Positions 5,586 to 7,531 of a stretch of DNA of 7,531 nucleotides are shown piece after piece. Where the stretch lies: positions 1 to 7,531 of the forward strand of contig JAUMXP010000040.1 in NCBI GenBank assembly GCA_030529125.1, given 5' to 3'. The notes under the pieces are model-generated. The model was not told the DNA's origin and searched no databases. It worked only from the letters and a program-made list of their open reading frames with translations. Position 1 is the stretch's first letter. Every line of letters begins with the position of its first letter. This DNA comes from Eubacteriales bacterium (GTDB lineage Bacteria > Bacillota > Clostridia > Oscillospirales > Acutalibacteraceae). A program made the translations under genes and the position numbers.

Positions 5586-7139
5586 AATAATATTGCGGTT
5601 CAACTGCAGAACATTACCAAAACATTTGGTAAGAAGGTTGTAGCTAACAAGGATGTTACACTGGACATCAGAAAAGGCGAGATTCTATCTTTGCTTGGTG
5701 AAAATGGTTCTGGTAAAACCACATTGATGAATATGCTGGCGGGTATCTATTACCCTGATAGTGGCCATATTTTTATCGACACCAACGATACAGGATTGCA
5801 GGAGGTTTCTATCTGCTCACCTAAAGATGCTTATAATCTTGGTATCGGTATGATTCACCAGCATTTTAAACTTGTTGATGTATTCACAGCTACTGAAAAC
5901 GTAGCACTTGGTCTTGACAGAAGTATTCCTTTCAATAAAAAGCAGATTGCGGCTGATATCACTGCTATTTGTAACAGATACGGATTTAAAGTCGACCCTA
6001 ATAAAAAGGTATACAATATGTCTGTTTCTGAGAAGCAGACACTTGAAATCGTAAAGGCTCTTTATCGTGGCGCTAATATTCTTATTCTTGATGAGCCTAC
6101 AGCTGTGCTTACTCCACAGGAAACTGACATGCTGTTTGAAGTTATGCGTAATATGAAGGAAGACGGTAAGTCTATTATCATTATTACTCATAAGCTCAAT
6201 GAAGTACTAGCTATTTCCGACAGAGTTGCTATTTTACGTAAGGGCGAGTTTGTTGGCACAGTAGATACCAGCGAAGCTTCAGTAGAGATACTGACAGAAA
6301 TGATGGTTGGTCAGAAGGTTACTCTCGAGATTGACCGCAAAGAACCTGTTAATGTTCAGCCACGTCTGGTTGTTAATAACCTTACTTGTATTAATAAATA
6401 TGGTGTTAAAGCTTTAGACGATGTTTCATTTGTTGCTAATGCCGGAGAGATTCTGGGCGTTGCAGGTATATCAGGTAGTGGTCAGAAAGAGCTCTTAGAA
6501 GCTATTGCAGGTTTACAACATCCTGCAAAAGGCAGTTCTATTGAATATGTTGATCCTGCTACAGATGAGTCAACACAGCTTATTGGTAAGTCGCCTCTTA
6601 AAATCAAGAAGCTTGGTGTTGCACTTTCCTTTGTACCTGAAGACAGATTGGGTATGGGTTTAGTTGGCTCTATGGGTATGACAGATAATATGATGCTCAG
6701 ATCCTACAGAAAAGGCTTTTTCTTTACTCAAAGAAAAGCACCTAAGGCTCTTGCTACATCAGTAAAAGATGAGCTTGAGGTAGTTACTCCAAGTATCCAG
6801 ACTCCTGTAAGAAAGCTCAGTGGTGGTAACGTACAGAAGGTACTTGTTGGTAGAGAGATTGCGGCTCAACCAACAGTTCTGATGACTGCTTACGCTGTTA
6901 GAGGCCTCGACATAAACACATCTTACACAATTTACAATCTCTTGAATGAACAGAAAGAAAGTGGAGTTGCAGTTATTTATGTTGGCGAAGACCTTGATGT
7001 TCTGCTGGCTCTTGCTGATAGAATTTTAGTTTTGTGCGATGGCAAACTCAATGGTATTGTTGATGCCAGAACCACAACAAAAGAAGAGATAGGTCTGTTG
7101 ATGACACATATCAGAGAGGAGGAGCACAACGATGACTAA
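5583..7139 (+). CDS. ABC transporter ATP-binding protein, two nucleotide-binding domains (BMP/nucleoside uptake family)
   Basis: 518 residues from GTG 5583, two fused ABC ATPase domains on one chain as in nucleoside importers of the YufO/NupO type and sugar importers of the RbsA/MglA type. It is a cytoplasmic subunit that powers import through the permease encoded next. Domain 1 has a canonical Walker A, GENGSGKT (39-46), an altered signature SVSEKQ (147-152) in place of LSGGQ, and an intact Walker B, ILDEPTAVLTPQE, with Asp170-Glu171. Domain 2 has a degenerate Walker A, GISGSGQK (295-302), which lacks the usual GKS/T. Its signature is intact, LSGGN (412-416), and its Walker B region reads TAYAVRGLD (435-443), with no catalytic Asp-Glu pair. 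Such asymmetry is common in this family, with one hydrolysing and one mainly structural site. The lipoprotein gene upstream and the 8-nt overlap with the permease confirm the transport role. Confidence 0.94.
   Translation: MNNIAVQLQNITKTFGKKVVANKDVTLDIRKGEILSLLGENGSGKTTLMNMLAGIYYPDSGHIFIDTNDTGLQEVSICSPKDAYNLGIGMIHQHFKLVDVFTATENVALGLDRSIPFNKKQIAADITAICNRYGFKVDPNKKVYNMSVSEKQTLEIVKALYRGANILILDEPTAVLTPQETDMLFEVMRNMKEDGKSIIIITHKLNEVLAISDRVAILRKGEFVGTVDTSEASVEILTEMMVGQKVTLEIDRKEPVNVQPRLVVNNLTCINKYGVKALDDVSFVANAGEILGVAGISGSGQKELLEAIAGLQHPAKGSSIEYVDPATDESTQLIGKSPLKIKKLGVALSFVPEDRLGMGLVGSMGMTDNMMLRSYRKGFFFTQRKAPKALATSVKDELEVVTPSIQTPVRKLSGGNVQKVLVGREIAAQPTVLMTAYAVRGLDINTSYTIYNLLNEQKESGVAVIYVGEDLDVLLALADRILVLCDGKLNGIVDARTTTKEEIGLLMTHIREEEHNDD
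7115..7134 (+). promoter_or_regulatory. Ribosome binding site of the permease gene
   Basis: AGAGGAGG at 7115-7122, inside the ATPase coding sequence, stands 9 nt before ATG 7132. The permease start overlaps the ATPase stop (TAA 7137-7139) by 8 nt, which implies translational coupling. Confidence 0.8.
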
Positions 7140-7531
7140 TGTTATTACAAGTAAAGAACCATTTGTCAGAATAGCAAAACGTGATTCGATACCATTTTGG
7201 ATGTCGCTCCTCATTAGAGTTGCGTCTGTTATATTGGCGTTGATTGTCTGCGCAGGTGTTATTTATGCGTTGATTGAAGTCAATCCGCTTAAGGTTTATA
7301 AGTCTATGGCTGAGGGTGCTTTTGGTACTTTCAGAGATGGATACGAATTTTTTAATCGCAGAACCTGGATTACATTACGCGATACAATGATGTTACTTTG
7401 TATTGCTGTTGGCTTAGCTCCTGCTTTCAAGATGAGATTCTGGAACATCGGTGCTGAAGGACAGATACTTGTTGGTGGTATTGCAACTGCTGCATGTATG
7501 ATTTATCTCAAGGACCTTCCTCCTGTGCTTT
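7132..7531 (+). CDS. ABC transporter permease, BMP/nucleoside uptake family (3' end outside window)
   Basis: The first 133 codons of an inner-membrane permease. A cytoplasmic N-terminus of about 23 residues precedes a hydrophobic helix (about 24-48, from WMSLLIRVASVILALIVCAG), a loop, a second helix (about 79-98) and a third (about 112-126). Between helices two and three lies FKMRFWNIGAEGQ (99-111), the hallmark of the branched-chain amino acid/ribose-like permeases that partner BMP lipoproteins (YufP/NupP type). Full-length relatives have about 350 residues, so more than half is missing. A second permease gene (YufQ/NupQ type) normally follows and would be expected just beyond the window. 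The gene is read from the same mRNA as the ATPase. Confidence 0.92.
   Translation, partial: MTNVITSKEPFVRIAKRDSIPFWMSLLIRVASVILALIVCAGVIYALIEVNPLKVYKSMAEGAFGTFRDGYEFFNRRTWITLRDTMMLLCIAVGLAPAFKMRFWNIGAEGQILVGGIATAACMIYLKDLPPVL

Noticed and set aside
5817..6191. Open frame of 124 codons on the - strand over the ATPase gene
   Set aside because: It is antisense to the Walker B and signature region of the ATPase, with no ribosome binding site or recognisable domain seen.
1..7531. Selenocysteine codons or a selenium insertion element
   Set aside because: YgeY is linked by name to selenium metabolism, but every conserved protein here reads through without an in-frame TGA, so no selenoprotein is needed within the window.

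Overview
The window looks like part of a purine-scavenging and purine-catabolism locus from a low-GC, anaerobic-type Firmicute, most likely a member of the Clostridia. This is inferred from A/T-rich intergenic DNA, strong AGGAGG-type ribosome binding sites, the protein families present and their clostridial style. No rRNA, tRNA, mobile element, integrase or CRISPR array was seen, and nothing indicates recent insertion.

Left block, + strand (1-2541): the C-terminal end of a YgeY-type M20 metallohydrolase, then the knotted transcarbamylase YgeW, then a carbamate kinase (ArcC/YqeA type). In E. coli the homologues lie in the ygeW-ygeX-ygeY-...-ssnA-yqeA purine/selenium-linked island. The inferred logic is catabolic: YgeY and YgeW process a ureido intermediate of purine ring breakdown, YgeW releases carbamoyl phosphate, and the kinase converts it to ATP, CO2 and ammonia. 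A stable hairpin lies between ygeW and the kinase gene. A terminator that works in either direction closes the block.

Middle, - strand (2600-3874): a guanine deaminase (GuaD) that feeds guanine into the pathway as xanthine. It converges on the carbamate kinase gene. A 289-bp, very A/T-rich intergenic region separates it from the divergent transporter operon. That region holds a good candidate promoter for the transporter, a weaker one for guaD, and several palindromes that could be operators.

Right block, + strand (4164-7531, runs off the end): a complete BMP/PnrA-like substrate-binding lipoprotein, a double-domain ABC ATPase and the first 133 codons of a permease. Together these form a BMP-family (nucleoside/purine type) uptake system. 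A near-ideal intrinsic terminator follows the lipoprotein gene, which would make binding protein more abundant than the membrane machinery. A second long stem-loop of unknown function lies between that terminator and the ATPase ribosome binding site. The ATPase starts at GTG 5583 and overlaps the permease by 8 nt.

Together the genes describe import of a purine or nucleoside, deamination of guanine, and energy-yielding use of the carbamoyl group at the end of ring degradation. The enzyme families are known. The least explained parts are the stem-loop at 5504-5558, the palindromes in the divergent promoter region, a degenerate second ATPase site, and a Ca-loop-like motif near the C-terminus of the lipoprotein.
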